Shown here piece after piece: positions 1-8,370 of a stretch of DNA of 64,000 bases. Both the position numbers and the translations under genes were made by a program. The stretch covers positions 1,736,001-1,800,000 of the forward strand of contig NZ_CP094466.1 in assembly GCF_023347255.1 (NCBI RefSeq). The letters run 5' to 3'. Origin of the DNA: Faecalibacterium sp. I4-3-84 (GTDB lineage Bacteria > Bacillota > Clostridia > Oscillospirales > Ruminococcaceae). The notes beneath the pieces are model-generated. The model saw only the letters and a program-made list of their open reading frames with translations, ran no database searches and was not told the origin of the DNA. Position 1 is the first letter of the stretch. Every line of letters starts with the position of its first letter.

Positions 1-27
1 TTTAGAAGAAATAAAATGAGCGGCAAA

Positions 28-160
28 AACTCCTTCCGTCAAACCCTGACGGGTTTGCCAGCTCCCTCAGTGAGGGAGCCTCTGGCGAAGAGGTGAAGCT
101 TTCCGCACTGCCAAGGCCTCCCTCCTTGAGGGAGGTGTCACCGAAGGTGACGGAAGGAGT
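28..160. repeat. Composite palindromic intergenic repeat upstream of argH
   Basis: Short inverted repeats in a row: a ctccctca/tgagggag hairpin near 62-78, a cctccctc/gagggagg hairpin near 117-134 and a gtcacc/ggtgac hairpin near 137-151, followed by a ggaaggagt tail. Related units occur in two other gaps of the arginine cluster (2540-2690 and 3975-4125). They look like REP/MITE-type elements rather than gene-specific control sites. An in-frame reading from 93 passes through this repeat into argH, but its first 34 residues are repeat-derived and are not taken as coding. Confidence 0.6.
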
Positions 161-194
161 CTCGGCGAGCCGCCTATCAGTAAAGGATAAAATT

Positions 195-1595
195 ATGGCA
201 GAACAACTCTGGAAGGGCCGTTTTTCCAAGGCCGTGGATTCCCGCGTGAACGACTTCAACTCCTCCATCCGGTTCGACCAGCGCATGATCGCGCAGGATA
301 TGCGCGGCAGCGGCGTGCACGCCGCCATGCTGGCAAAGCAGGGCATCATCTCGGAAAAGGACTGTGAGGACATCCTCAACGGTCTGGCTTCCATCGCCGA
401 TGATCTGGCCAGCGGTGCGCTGACCATCGACCCCAATGCCGAGGATGTGCACACCTTTGTGGAGCAGACCCTCACCGCCCGCATTGGCGATGCGGGCAAG
501 CGGCTGCACACCGGCCGCAGCCGCAACGATCAGGTGGCGCTGGATATCCGCCTGACCCTGCGGGACTACAGCCACACCCTGCAGGCCTACATCGTGGAGC
601 TCATCAAGGTCATCTGCAAAAAGGCCGGTGAGAACACCACCGCCGTCATGCCCGGCTACACCCATCTGCAGCGTGCCCAGCCCATCACCTTTGGCCACGC
701 CCTGATGGCATATGCATCCATGCTGCTGCGGGATCTGCAGCGCTTTGAGGATGCCACCGCCCGCATGGACGCACAGTGCCCGCTGGGCAGCGGCGCGCTG
801 GCTGGCACCACCTACCCGCTGGACCGCCAGTTCACCGCCGAAAAGCTGGGCTTTGCGGCTCCCTGTGCCAACAGTCTGGACGGCGTGTCCGACCGCGATT
901 TCTGCATCGAGCTGGCCAATGCCATCTCCATCTGCATGATGCACCTGTCCCGGCTTTCCGAGGAGATCATCCTGTGGTGCAGCTGGGAGTTCAAGTTCAT
1001 TGAGCTGGACGATGCCTTTACCACCGGCTCTTCCATCATGCCGCAGAAGAAGAACCCGGATGTTACCGAGCTGATCCGCGGCAAGACCGGCCGTGTCTAC
1101 GGCGACCTGAACACTCTGCTGGTGATGATGAAGGGCATTCCCCTCGCCTACAACAAGGACATGCAGGAGGATAAGGAAGCCATCTTCGACGCAGTGGATA
1201 CGCTGGAGCTGTGCCTGAAGACGGTCACTCCCATGCTGGACACCATGAAGACCATTCCGGCCAACATGCGCCGCGCCGCCGCCAAGGGCTTTATCAACGC
1301 CACCGACTGCGCCGACTACCTCACCAAGAAGGGAATGCCCTTCCGGGATGCCTACAAGCTGACCGGCTGCATGGTGTCGGACTGCATTGCAAAGGACAAG
1401 ACCCTTGAAGAGCTGACCCTCGACGAGTTCAAGGGCTACAGCGCTCTGTTTGAGAACGATATCTACGATGCCATTGATCTGGTCAAGTGCTGCGAGGGCC
1501 GCACCAGCTACGGCGGCCCCAGCGAAGCCAGCGTGAACAACCAGATCGCACTGGCAAACGCACAGCTGGATGCGTGGGAGGAAAAGAACGCATGA
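195..1595 (+). CDS. argH: Argininosuccinate lyase
   Basis: Last step of arginine synthesis: splits argininosuccinate into arginine and fumarate in the cytoplasm. The 466-residue product has the family length. It carries the fumarase/aspartase signature GSSIMPQKKNP at about residues 278-288, the YTHLQRAQP segment with the catalytic-region His near 156, and HTGRSRNDQ near 105-113. The start at 195 gives the canonical MAEQLWKGRF N-terminus; the frame is open further upstream but that part lies in a repeat. The stop overlaps the argC start (ATGA), so the two are probably translationally coupled. First gene of an arg cluster that runs to 7278; its promoter is not visible in the window. Confidence 0.97.
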   Translation: MAEQLWKGRFSKAVDSRVNDFNSSIRFDQRMIAQDMRGSGVHAAMLAKQGIISEKDCEDILNGLASIADDLASGALTIDPNAEDVHTFVEQTLTARIGDAGKRLHTGRSRNDQVALDIRLTLRDYSHTLQAYIVELIKVICKKAGENTTAVMPGYTHLQRAQPITFGHALMAYASMLLRDLQRFEDATARMDAQCPLGSGALAGTTYPLDRQFTAEKLGFAAPCANSLDGVSDRDFCIELANAISICMMHLSRLSEEIILWCSWEFKFIELDDAFTTGSSIMPQKKNPDVTELIRGKTGRVYGDLNTLLVMMKGIPLAYNKDMQEDKEAIFDAVDTLELCLKTVTPMLDTMKTIPANMRRAAAKGFINATDCADYLTKKGMPFRDAYKLTGCMVSDCIAKDKTLEELTLDEFKGYSALFENDIYDAIDLVKCCEGRTSYGGPSEASVNNQIALANAQLDAWEEKNA

Positions 1596-2533
1596 GCGTG
1601 AAAGTTTTTATTGATGGCTCTTCCGGCACCACTGGTCTGCGCATTGCCGACCGTCTGGCACAACGCCCGGAGATCGAGCTGCTTTCCATTTCCGCAGAGG
1701 GCCGCAAGGATGTGAACGAGCGGGCGAAGGTGATCAACTCTGCCGACCTCGCCTTCCTCTGCCTGCCGGATGCCGCTTCCAAAGAGGTCATGCCCCTGCT
1801 GCGCCCGGACGTGAAGGTGCTGGACACCTCCACCGCCTTCCGCACCGATGCCGCATGGGACTACGGCTTCCCGGAGCTGGCGGGCCAGAAGGAAAAAATC
1901 AAAAATTCCTGCCGCGTGGCAGTGCCCGGCTGCTATGCCAGCGGCTTTATCAGCATTGCCCGCCCGCTGGTGGAGCTGGGCCTTGCACCGGCAGAGTATC
2001 CCTTCAGCTGCACCGGCATCTCCGGCTACTCCGGCGGCGGCAAAAAGATGATCGCCGAGTACGAGAGCGCTGATCGCCCGGCGCACAGCAAGCTGGATGC
2101 ACCCAAGAGCTACGGTCTGGGCCTTGCCCATAAGCACCTGCCGGAAATGCAGAAGATCAGCGGCCTTGCCCACACCCCCATGTTCGTGCCCGTGGTGTGC
2201 GATTACTACTGCGGCATGCAGGTGCTGGTGCCGCTGGATCTGACGCTGGCGGGCAGCACCGCCGAACAGGTGGCCGAGGGCATTGCGGCATATTACAAGG
2301 ATGCTGCCACCGTCAAGGTGCACGCTCTGAACGAAGCCCTGCCGGAGAACGGTCTGTACTCCAATGCCATGGCCGGTACCGACCGCATGGAGCTGTACAT
2401 GACCGTGAACGCTGCAGGCGACCAGATGATGCTGGTCTCCCTGTTCGATAATCTGGGCAAGGGCTCTTCCGGCGCGGCCGTCCAGTGCATGAACCTGATG
2501 CTGGGGCTGGAAGAGACCGAAGGGTTGGAATAA
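1592..2533 (+). CDS. argC: N-acetyl-gamma-glutamyl-phosphate reductase, short type
   Basis: NADPH-dependent reduction of N-acetylglutamyl phosphate to the semialdehyde. At 313 residues it is the short (type 2) AGPR form. The dinucleotide-binding N-terminus is DGSSGTTGLR at 9-18 and the catalytic cysteine is C114 in VPGCYASGF. The start ATG at 1592 overlaps the argH stop by 4 bases; an earlier in-frame ATG at 1487 lies inside argH and is rejected. A gap with a palindromic repeat separates it from argJ. Confidence 0.96.
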   Translation: MSVKVFIDGSSGTTGLRIADRLAQRPEIELLSISAEGRKDVNERAKVINSADLAFLCLPDAASKEVMPLLRPDVKVLDTSTAFRTDAAWDYGFPELAGQKEKIKNSCRVAVPGCYASGFISIARPLVELGLAPAEYPFSCTGISGYSGGGKKMIAEYESADRPAHSKLDAPKSYGLGLAHKHLPEMQKISGLAHTPMFVPVVCDYYCGMQVLVPLDLTLAGSTAEQVAEGIAAYYKDAATVKVHALNEALPENGLYSNAMAGTDRMELYMTVNAAGDQMMLVSLFDNLGKGSSGAAVQCMNLMLGLEETEGLE

Positions 2534-2539
2534 AGATGG

Positions 2540-2690
2540 CTCGTACACGGGCAGCGTCCTCGCCCTCTCCGTCTTTGCTTCGCAAATCCACCTCTCCCAA
2601 AGGGAGAGGCCTTGGCAAAAAGATGAAGTTTGCGTGGACTGCCAAGGGCTCCCACTTTGGGGGAGCTGGCGAACGTATGTGAGCCTGAGA
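2540..2690. repeat. Palindromic intergenic repeat between argC and argJ
   Basis: Contains ctctccc/gggagag (about 2600-2613) and related short hairpins, then a ccaagggctccc...gggggagct segment near 2641-2666. Same style as the repeats upstream of argH and argB. No gene is seen in this 209-base gap, and the argJ ribosome-binding site lies to its right. Confidence 0.5.
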
Positions 2691-2742
2691 GGGCTAGCCC
2701 GTTCGAGTGAGAAGTATTTCTTTGTGGGAAAGGAAGATCATT

Positions 2743-3972
2743 ATGCAGTATCAAGAAGTTGCGGGCGGCATCTGCGCGCCCAAGGGCTTTGCAGCGGCTG
2801 GCGTGCACTGCGGCATCCGCGCAAACCATGCAGAAAAATACGATCTGGCACTTATCAAGGCGGACGTGCGCTGCGCCGCCGCCGGTGTGTATACCACCAA
2901 CAAGGTCTGCGGCGCACCCATCAAGGTGGACCGCGCCCACCTGAAGGACGGCTACGCACAGGCGATCATCGTGAACAGCGGCAACGCCAACACCTGCGCC
3001 GCCAACGGCGTGGCTCTGGCCGAAGAATGCTGTGAGCTGGTGGGCAAGGAGCTGGGCATCGACCCGCAGGACGTTCTGCCCGCCTCCACCGGTGTCATCG
3101 GTCAGCCCATGGTCATCGACCCCTTTGCCCGGGGCATTCCCGCCGCCGCCGCAAAGCTGGCTGCGGACGAGCAGGGCAGCACCGATGCCGCCACCGCCAT
3201 CATGACCACCGACACCCACAAAAAGGAATACGCCATCCAGTTCGAGCTGGGCGGCAAGACCTGCACGGTGGGTGCCATTGGCAAGGGCAGCGGCATGATC
3301 GCCCCCAACATGGCAACCATGCTGGCCTTCTACACCACCGATGCCGCCGTCTCGCCCATCCTGCTGGAAAAGGCCCTCAAGACCGTGGTGCCCGGCACCT
3401 ACAACCAGATGAGCGTGGATCTGGACACTTCCACCAACGATACCTTGATCATCATGGCTTCCGGCCTTGCAGGCAACCCGGAGATCTGCGAGGAGAACGC
3501 GGACTACGAAGCCTTTGTTGCCGCGCTCACCGCCATTGCAGAGCACATGTGTGCCGAGCACGCCGGTGACGGCGAGGGTGCCACCCACCTCATCACCTGC
3601 GAAGTGACCCACGCCCCCGACCTGAAGACCGCCCGTGCCGTCAGCCGCAGCGTGGTGTGCTCCAACCTGTTCAAGGCCGCAGTGTTCGGCCGCGATGCCA
3701 ACTGGGGCCGCATCCTGTGCGCCATCGGCTATACCCCCGGCGATTTCTCCATTGATAAGGTCTGCGTGTGGCTTTCCAGCAAGGCCGGTGAGGTGTATGT
3801 GTGCGAAAACGCCGCCTACCACCCCTACAGCGAGGACGAAGCCGCCAAGGTGCTGGCTGAGCACGATGTGCTGGTCAAGGTGGACATGGGCACCGGCGAT
3901 GCATCCGCCAAGGCATGGGGCTGCGATCTGACCTACGATTACGTCAAGATCAACGGCGATTATAGAACTTAA
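2743..3972 (+). CDS. argJ: Bifunctional ornithine acetyltransferase / N-acetylglutamate synthase
   Basis: Recycles the acetyl group from N-acetylornithine to glutamate and in bifunctional forms also uses acetyl-CoA; this makes the cyclic arginine pathway. The 409-residue product has the self-cleavage region KGSGMIAPNMATML at about 181-194, where cleavage is expected between A191 and T192, making T192 the new N-terminal nucleophile of the beta chain. The start at 2743 follows a ggaaag-type ribosome-binding site; an in-frame ATG at 2707 has no such site. No argA is seen nearby, consistent with a bifunctional enzyme (inference). Confidence 0.96.
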   Translation: MQYQEVAGGICAPKGFAAAGVHCGIRANHAEKYDLALIKADVRCAAAGVYTTNKVCGAPIKVDRAHLKDGYAQAIIVNSGNANTCAANGVALAEECCELVGKELGIDPQDVLPASTGVIGQPMVIDPFARGIPAAAAKLAADEQGSTDAATAIMTTDTHKKEYAIQFELGGKTCTVGAIGKGSGMIAPNMATMLAFYTTDAAVSPILLEKALKTVVPGTYNQMSVDLDTSTNDTLIIMASGLAGNPEICEENADYEAFVAALTAIAEHMCAEHAGDGEGATHLITCEVTHAPDLKTARAVSRSVVCSNLFKAAVFGRDANWGRILCAIGYTPGDFSIDKVCVWLSSKAGEVYVCENAAYHPYSEDEAAKVLAEHDVLVKVDMGTGDASAKAWGCDLTYDYVKINGDYRT

Positions 3973-3974
3973 TG

Positions 3975-4135
3975 GAACTCCCCCAGTCGCCTGCGGCGAC
4001 AGCCCCCTCACGGAGGGAGCCTGAAAGCCTCCCTCCTTGAGAAAGACTCCCCCGGCCGGGGGAGGTGGCACGAAAGTGCCAGAAGGGGAATGGGTGGCAT
4101 CGCGTAGCGATGACGGAAGGAGTTCGTCTGGTGGA
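3975..4135. repeat. Palindromic intergenic repeat between argJ and argB
   Basis: Stacked short inverted repeats: gtcgcc/ggcgac (about 3985-4000), tccccc/gggggag (about 4047-4065), ggcac/gtgcc and atcgc/gcgat, then the same ggaaggagt tail as the argH-upstream repeat. Its arrangement matches the other two arg gaps, suggesting a dispersed element. Confidence 0.55.
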
Positions 4136-4177
4136 AAACGAATGCCGGAGCAAGCGTGCTGGCGGCAAGGAGAGTAT

Positions 4178-5032
4178 ATGAAAAACGAAGAAATGGCGCG
4201 CCTTTTCTCTGAGGCGACACCCTACATCCAGAAGTATCACGGAAAGACCATGGTGGTAAAGTACGGCGGCAATGCCATGATCAACGAAGAACTGAAAAAT
4301 GCCGTCATGAACGATCTGGTCACCCTTACCCTGCTGGGTGTGCGCGTGGTGCTGGTGCACGGCGGCGGCCCGGCCATCAACGAGATGCTGAAGAAAGTGG
4401 GCGTGGAGAGCCATTTCGCAAACGGTCTGCGCGTGACCGACGATGCCACCATGGAGATCGTGCAGCAGGTGCTGGCCGGTAAGGTGAACAAAGATCTGGT
4501 GGCAAAGCTGCGCGGCCGCGGCGTGGGCCTGTGCGGCATGGATGGTCAGATGCTGCGCTGTACCGAGCTGGACCCCCAGCTGGGCCATGTGGGCGAGATC
4601 GTGCATGTGGACGCTACCCTGATCGCAAGCCTGCTGGACGGTGGCTTCATCCCCGTGATCGCCACGGTGGGCATGGACGATCTGGGTCAGGCCTACAACG
4701 TGAACGCCGACACCGCCGCTGCGCAGATCGCGATTGCGCTGAAAGCGGAGAAGCTGGTATCCATGACCGATATCGCGGGCCTGCTGCGGGATAAGGACGA
4801 CGAGAGCACCCTCATCCCCGAGGTGGAGGTGTCCGAGATCGAGGGCTATAAGTCCGCCGGCATCATTGCGGGCGGCATGATCCCCAAGATCGGCGGCATG
4901 GCCGATGCCATCTATCAGGGCGTGCACGAGGCGGTCATCATCGATGGACGCGTGCCCCACTCCATCCTGCTGGAGCTGTTCTCCAACCGCGGCTCCGGCA
5001 CCCGCTTTTACCGCCGCAGCCACCGCGAATAA
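4178..5032 (+). CDS. argB: Acetylglutamate kinase
   Basis: Phosphorylates N-acetylglutamate, the usual control step of the cyclic pathway. The 284-residue amino-acid-kinase fold protein shows the ATP-site motif VVKYGGNAM at about 26-34 and the substrate loop VHGGGPAIN near 63-71. The N-terminal helix before the first strand is of the kind found in arginine-inhibited kinases, so feedback inhibition is likely (inference). The start at 4178 is preceded by aaggagag; an in-frame ATG at 4037 lies in the repeat and is rejected. Confidence 0.96.
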   Translation: MKNEEMARLFSEATPYIQKYHGKTMVVKYGGNAMINEELKNAVMNDLVTLTLLGVRVVLVHGGGPAINEMLKKVGVESHFANGLRVTDDATMEIVQQVLAGKVNKDLVAKLRGRGVGLCGMDGQMLRCTELDPQLGHVGEIVHVDATLIASLLDGGFIPVIATVGMDDLGQAYNVNADTAAAQIAIALKAEKLVSMTDIAGLLRDKDDESTLIPEVEVSEIEGYKSAGIIAGGMIPKIGGMADAIYQGVHEAVIIDGRVPHSILLELFSNRGSGTRFYRRSHRE

Positions 5033-5035
5033 GCA

Positions 5036-5064
5036 TTGCGCCGGTGCCGTGCAGGCGGTATAAT
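5036..5064 (+). promoter_or_regulatory. Predicted sigma-A promoter for argD
   Basis: TTGCGC at 5036-5041 and a perfect TATAAT at 5059-5064 with a 17-base spacer, immediately after argB ends. It gives argD-argF their own transcription start near 5071. Confidence 0.65.
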
Positions 5065-5075
5065 AAGAAAAATGA

Positions 5076-5134
5076 CCCTCTCAAGCCTTTGCCAGCATTT
5101 TCTGGCGCGAAAGCGCCTGAGAGGGTTTTCTGTT
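5076..5134 (+). promoter_or_regulatory. argD leader hairpin / candidate attenuator
   Basis: An outer stem ccctctca (5076-5083) with tgagaggg (5118-5125) encloses a ggcgc-gaaa-gcgcc tetraloop stem (5104-5117) and is followed by ttttctgtt. It looks like an intrinsic terminator placed after the promoter and before the argD ribosome-binding site. A competing stem gccag (5091-5095)/ctggc (5102-5106) overlaps the inner stem. It could also be the argB terminator read by incoming transcripts. Confidence 0.5.
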
Positions 5135-5164
5135 CGCAGTTTCTGTTCACAGGAGGGTACACCT

Positions 5165-6367
5165 ATGGATTCTGAAAAAGTCATCAAGCGGGACGGCGAA
5201 TACGTCCTGCACACCTATAACCGCAACCCTATTGTGCTGGAAAAAGGCCACGGCCTGCGCGCCGCAGGCCCCGAGGGCCAGCAGTATCTGGATTTTACCA
5301 GCGGCATTGGCGTGAACAGCCTTGGCTACTGTGATCTGGACTGGGCCGAAGCCGTCTCCGAGCAGGCCCACAAGCTGCAGCATACCTCTAACCTTTACTA
5401 CACCGCGCCCTGCGGCAAGCTGGCCAAAAAGCTGTGTAAGCGCACCGGCATGAGCAAGGTGTTCTTTGGCAACTCCGGTGCCGAGGCCAACGAGGGTGCC
5501 ATTAAGGCCGCGCGCAAGTACAGCGTGGACCACTACCGCAAGGACCGTACCACGGTCATCACGCTGGTGAACAGCTTCCACGGCCGCACCATCGCCACCC
5601 TGACCGCCACCGGTCAGGAAGTATTCCACAACTACTTCGGCCCCTTCAATGAGGGCTTCCTGTATGCTCCGGCAGGCGATATCGAAGCGCTGGAGGAGCT
5701 GGTGGACCGCACAACCTGCGCCGTGATGCTGGAACTCATTCAGGGCGAGGGCGGTGTGATGGCGCTGGACCCGGACTACGTGCAGGCCGTGCGCAAGCTC
5801 TGCGACGAAAAAGACCTTGTGCTCATCGTGGACGAGGTGCAGACCGGCGTGGGCCGCACCGGCACCTTCCTGTGCTGCGAGCACTACAACCTCAAGCCGG
5901 ACGTGGTCACGCTGGCCAAGGGTCTGGGCGGCGGCCTGCCCATCGGCGCAGTGCTGATGAACGAAAAGGTGGCCGAGGGCATGGGCCCCGGCACCCACGG
6001 CTCCACCTTCGGCGGCAATCCGGTGGTCTGCGCCGGTGCCAATGTGGTGGTGGACCGCATGGACCAGAGCTTCCTTGCCAATGTCAACGAGCGCGCCGTC
6101 CAGCTGCGCGCAGGCATCGCAAAGCTGCCCCATGTCAAGAGCATTTCCGGCATCGGCCTGATGGTGGGCATCGAGTTCTACGACCTCAAGGCCGCAGATG
6201 TGCTGGCCGCCTGCCGCGAAGCGGGCCTGCTGGTGCTGACAGCCAAGACCCGCCTGCGTCTGCTGCCGCCGCTGACCCTCAGCGAGCACGATGTGGACAT
6301 GGCGCTGGAGATCCTGAGCAATGTGCTGGGCAAGATGGAGCCGACGGCTCCGAAGGAGCAGGCATGA
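5165..6367 (+). CDS. argD: Acetylornithine aminotransferase
   Basis: PLP-dependent class III aminotransferase converting N-acetylglutamate semialdehyde to N-acetylornithine. 400 residues, family length. FGNSGAEANEGA at about 101-112 forms the phosphate-binding site, VDEVQTGVGRTG sits near 222-233, and the PLP lysine is K252 in LAKGLGGGLPIGA. The start at 5165 follows a caggagg site; an in-frame extension to 5036 would run through the leader hairpin and is rejected. It overlaps argF by 4 bases. Confidence 0.96.
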   Translation: MDSEKVIKRDGEYVLHTYNRNPIVLEKGHGLRAAGPEGQQYLDFTSGIGVNSLGYCDLDWAEAVSEQAHKLQHTSNLYYTAPCGKLAKKLCKRTGMSKVFFGNSGAEANEGAIKAARKYSVDHYRKDRTTVITLVNSFHGRTIATLTATGQEVFHNYFGPFNEGFLYAPAGDIEALEELVDRTTCAVMLELIQGEGGVMALDPDYVQAVRKLCDEKDLVLIVDEVQTGVGRTGTFLCCEHYNLKPDVVTLAKGLGGGLPIGAVLMNEKVAEGMGPGTHGSTFGGNPVVCAGANVVVDRMDQSFLANVNERAVQLRAGIAKLPHVKSISGIGLMVGIEFYDLKAADVLAACREAGLLVLTAKTRLRLLPPLTLSEHDVDMALEILSNVLGKMEPTAPKEQA

Positions 6368-7278
6368 AAAATCTGCTGAGAATGAGCGACCTCTCCCCTG
6401 CCGAGCTGACCCACATTCTGGATGTGGCCGATCAACTCAAGGCACAGCAGCAGCTGGGCGGCACGGCCCCGCTGCTGGCAGGAAAGACGGTTGCCCTGAT
6501 GTTCTCCAAGGCATCCACCCGCACCCGCACCAGCTTTGAGGTGGGTGTGTACCAGCTGGGCGGTCTGGGCAACTACATGAACACCGCCGAGCTGCAGGCC
6601 GGGCGCGGCGAGCCCCTCAAGGACACCGCCCGGGTGCTGGGCCGCTACTACGACTGCGTGGTGTGGCGCACCTACCGCCAGAGCGATCTGGAAGAGTTTG
6701 CCGAGCTGGCCGGTGTGCCGGTGATCAACGGCCTGACGGATTACGCCCATCCCTGCCAGGTTCTGGCCGACCTGATGACCATTCGGGAGCGCCGGGGCAG
6801 CCTTGCGGGCCGGAAGCTCTGCTTTGTCGGCGACGGCAGTAGCATGGCAAACAGCCTCATCGTGGGCGGACTGCTGGCTGGGATGCAGGTCACCTGCGTC
6901 TGCCCGCAGAGCTACCGCCCGGCGGCGGATGTGCTGATGTTCGCCCACAAGTACGGCAGCGCCTTCCACCTGACCGCAGACCCTGCCGAGGGCATTCAGG
7001 ATGCCGACGTGGTGGCAACGGCTGTGTGGAACACCGCCAAGCCCGGCACGCCGGAAAGTGAGCAGCGCCTGCGGGATTTTGTGGGCTTCCAGCTCACCGG
7101 CAAGCTGCTGGAAAGCGCAAAGCCCGATGTCATGGTGCTGCACTGCCTGCCCGCCCACCGGGGTGAGGAGATCTCCTCGGTGGTGTTCGAGCAGCACGCA
7201 CCGGAGATCTTCGATGAAGCCGAGAACCGCCTGCACGTGCAGAAAGCCGTGCTGGCCATTCTGCTGGCGGGGAAATAA
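6364..7278 (+). CDS. argF: Ornithine carbamoyltransferase
   Basis: Makes citrulline from ornithine and carbamoyl phosphate. The 304-residue product has the carbamoyl-phosphate motif STRTRTSFE at 51-59, HPCQ at 129-132 and the ornithine-site HCLPAHRGEE near residue 255. The start ATG overlaps the argD stop (ATGA). No argG (argininosuccinate synthase) is in the window. A strong terminator follows, so this closes the arg transcript. Confidence 0.96.
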   Translation: MKNLLRMSDLSPAELTHILDVADQLKAQQQLGGTAPLLAGKTVALMFSKASTRTRTSFEVGVYQLGGLGNYMNTAELQAGRGEPLKDTARVLGRYYDCVVWRTYRQSDLEEFAELAGVPVINGLTDYAHPCQVLADLMTIRERRGSLAGRKLCFVGDGSSMANSLIVGGLLAGMQVTCVCPQSYRPAADVLMFAHKYGSAFHLTADPAEGIQDADVVATAVWNTAKPGTPESEQRLRDFVGFQLTGKLLESAKPDVMVLHCLPAHRGEEISSVVFEQHAPEIFDEAENRLHVQKAVLAILLAGK

Positions 7279-7290
7279 AAACAGAACGCC

Positions 7291-7334
7291 AACAGGGCCG
7301 CCGCACATCGTTTGTGCGGCGGCCCTGTTTTTTA
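7291..7334. terminator. Strong intrinsic terminator between argF and the RpiR gene
   Basis: acagggccgccgcac (7292-7306) pairs perfectly with gtgcggcggccctgt (7314-7328), loop of 7, then a T-run. The genes on both sides converge here. Confidence 0.9.
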
Positions 7335-7391
7335 TCGTGGGAGAGTTCGCGGCGGAATAGAGCGCTGGCTGTGCGCTGCGGTGAAATGGCG

Positions 7392-8159
7392 TCAACCGAT
7401 ATGTTGCTGGTGCTCGTCGCCATAGGTCTCTATGTAGCGGAAGAACAGGTATTCGCACAGCATCAGCAGCTGTACGCGGGACTGCACCTGAATGCCGGAG
7501 CACACAAAGTTTGTGGCGTTGACATACAGGTTTTCATCTGCCATGCCGCTGAGAGTATTGCTGCCGAGATTTGTAAAGGAAACCAATGCGGCCCCACGGC
7601 TTTTGGCAACCGTTGCAGCGGCAATGATCAGACTTGTTTCGCCGGAAATGGATAGAGCCAGAACCAGATCATCGGAAGTCAGCTGCCGTGCGCTGATATT
7701 CATCAGGGTGCTGTCATCGTAACAGAAGGCGGCCTTGCCGATGGTTTGCAGCCGCTTTGCAAGTTCGGAGCCGGGCATCCTGCTGCTGCCTACGGCATAC
7801 AGCTCAATGCGGCGGCTGCAGTGGATCAGCTCTACGATACGCTCTACGGTCTCCTCCGGAACCATCTCGATGGTTTTGTGGATATCGCGGAAAAAGTCGG
7901 TCGGGTGAGATTTTCGCGGCGTTTCCTCCGGCTCAAACAGATCCATGCGCAAAGATGCCTTAAAATCGGAATAACCACTGAAACCGAGCTTCTTGCAAAA
8001 GCGGACGACAGAAGCCGGTGAGATGAACAACCGGTCCGCAAGTTCCGTCACCTTGAGATTGGCGATTTCGGTGTGGTTGCGAATGCAGTAAGAAAGAAGC
8101 TCATTATCGTTTTTGTTCAGCTGGGGCGTGTGTTCTGCAATGCGGGTGAAAAAGTCCAT
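7392..8159 (-). CDS. RpiR/MurR-family transcriptional regulator
   Basis: 255-residue regulator with an N-terminal helix-turn-helix (FISPASVVRFCKKLGFSGY region, about 45-65) and a C-terminal SIS phosphosugar-binding domain containing AVGSSRMPGSELAKRL and ALSISGET. RpiR proteins sense sugar phosphates and control sugar uptake genes. It is divergent from the GH4/PTS pair, so it most likely controls those genes through the palindrome at 8202-8215. The start at 8159 sits 5 bases after a GGAGG site; an upstream in-frame ATG at 8243 lacks one. Confidence 0.88.
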   Translation of the reverse strand: MDFFTRIAEHTPQLNKNDNELLSYCIRNHTEIANLKVTELADRLFISPASVVRFCKKLGFSGYSDFKASLRMDLFEPEETPRKSHPTDFFRDIHKTIEMVPEETVERIVELIHCSRRIELYAVGSSRMPGSELAKRLQTIGKAAFCYDDSTLMNISARQLTSDDLVLALSISGETSLIIAAATVAKSRGAALVSFTNLGSNTLSGMADENLYVNATNFVCSGIQVQSRVQLLMLCEYLFFRYIETYGDEHQQHIG

Positions 8160-8201
8160 GATGTCCTCCGGCGGGAAGGCTTTGAAGAAAGTTAGCAGGT
8201 G

Positions 8202-8215
8202 TGAAAATATTTTCA
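8202..8215. promoter_or_regulatory. Candidate RpiR operator
   Basis: Perfect 14-base palindrome TGAAAATATTTTCA in the divergent gap between the RpiR gene and the GH4 gene. It fits the TGAAA-n-TTTCA shape reported for several RpiR-family sites. Additional half-sites resembling TTCAAAA lie between it and the GH4 start, and an AT-rich stretch at 8281-8300 could hold the -10 box. Confidence 0.5.
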
Positions 8216-8370
8216 GACTCTGGAATTGTTTCAACTTGGGCAAACTGATTCAAAACTTTCAAAACGCCTTTAAAAAAATGTTTATATCGATTATATTATA
8301 GTCACTCTCCAAAGCGCGCGCAAGGGTAAAATCAGAAACATGATCGAAAAACGAATGGGAGGTTTCAAAA

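Noticed and set aside
2293-4071. 592-codon minus-strand open frame across argC/argJ
   Set aside because: Low-complexity His/Gly/Val-rich antisense of GC-rich arg genes; no ribosome-binding site or family features.
3950-5023. Long minus-strand open frame opposite argB
   Set aside because: Antisense shadow of a well-supported gene.
5036-5164. T-box or other riboswitch in the argD leader
   Set aside because: The leader is under 100 bases and lacks T-box or known aptamer landmarks; only a terminator-like hairpin is supported.
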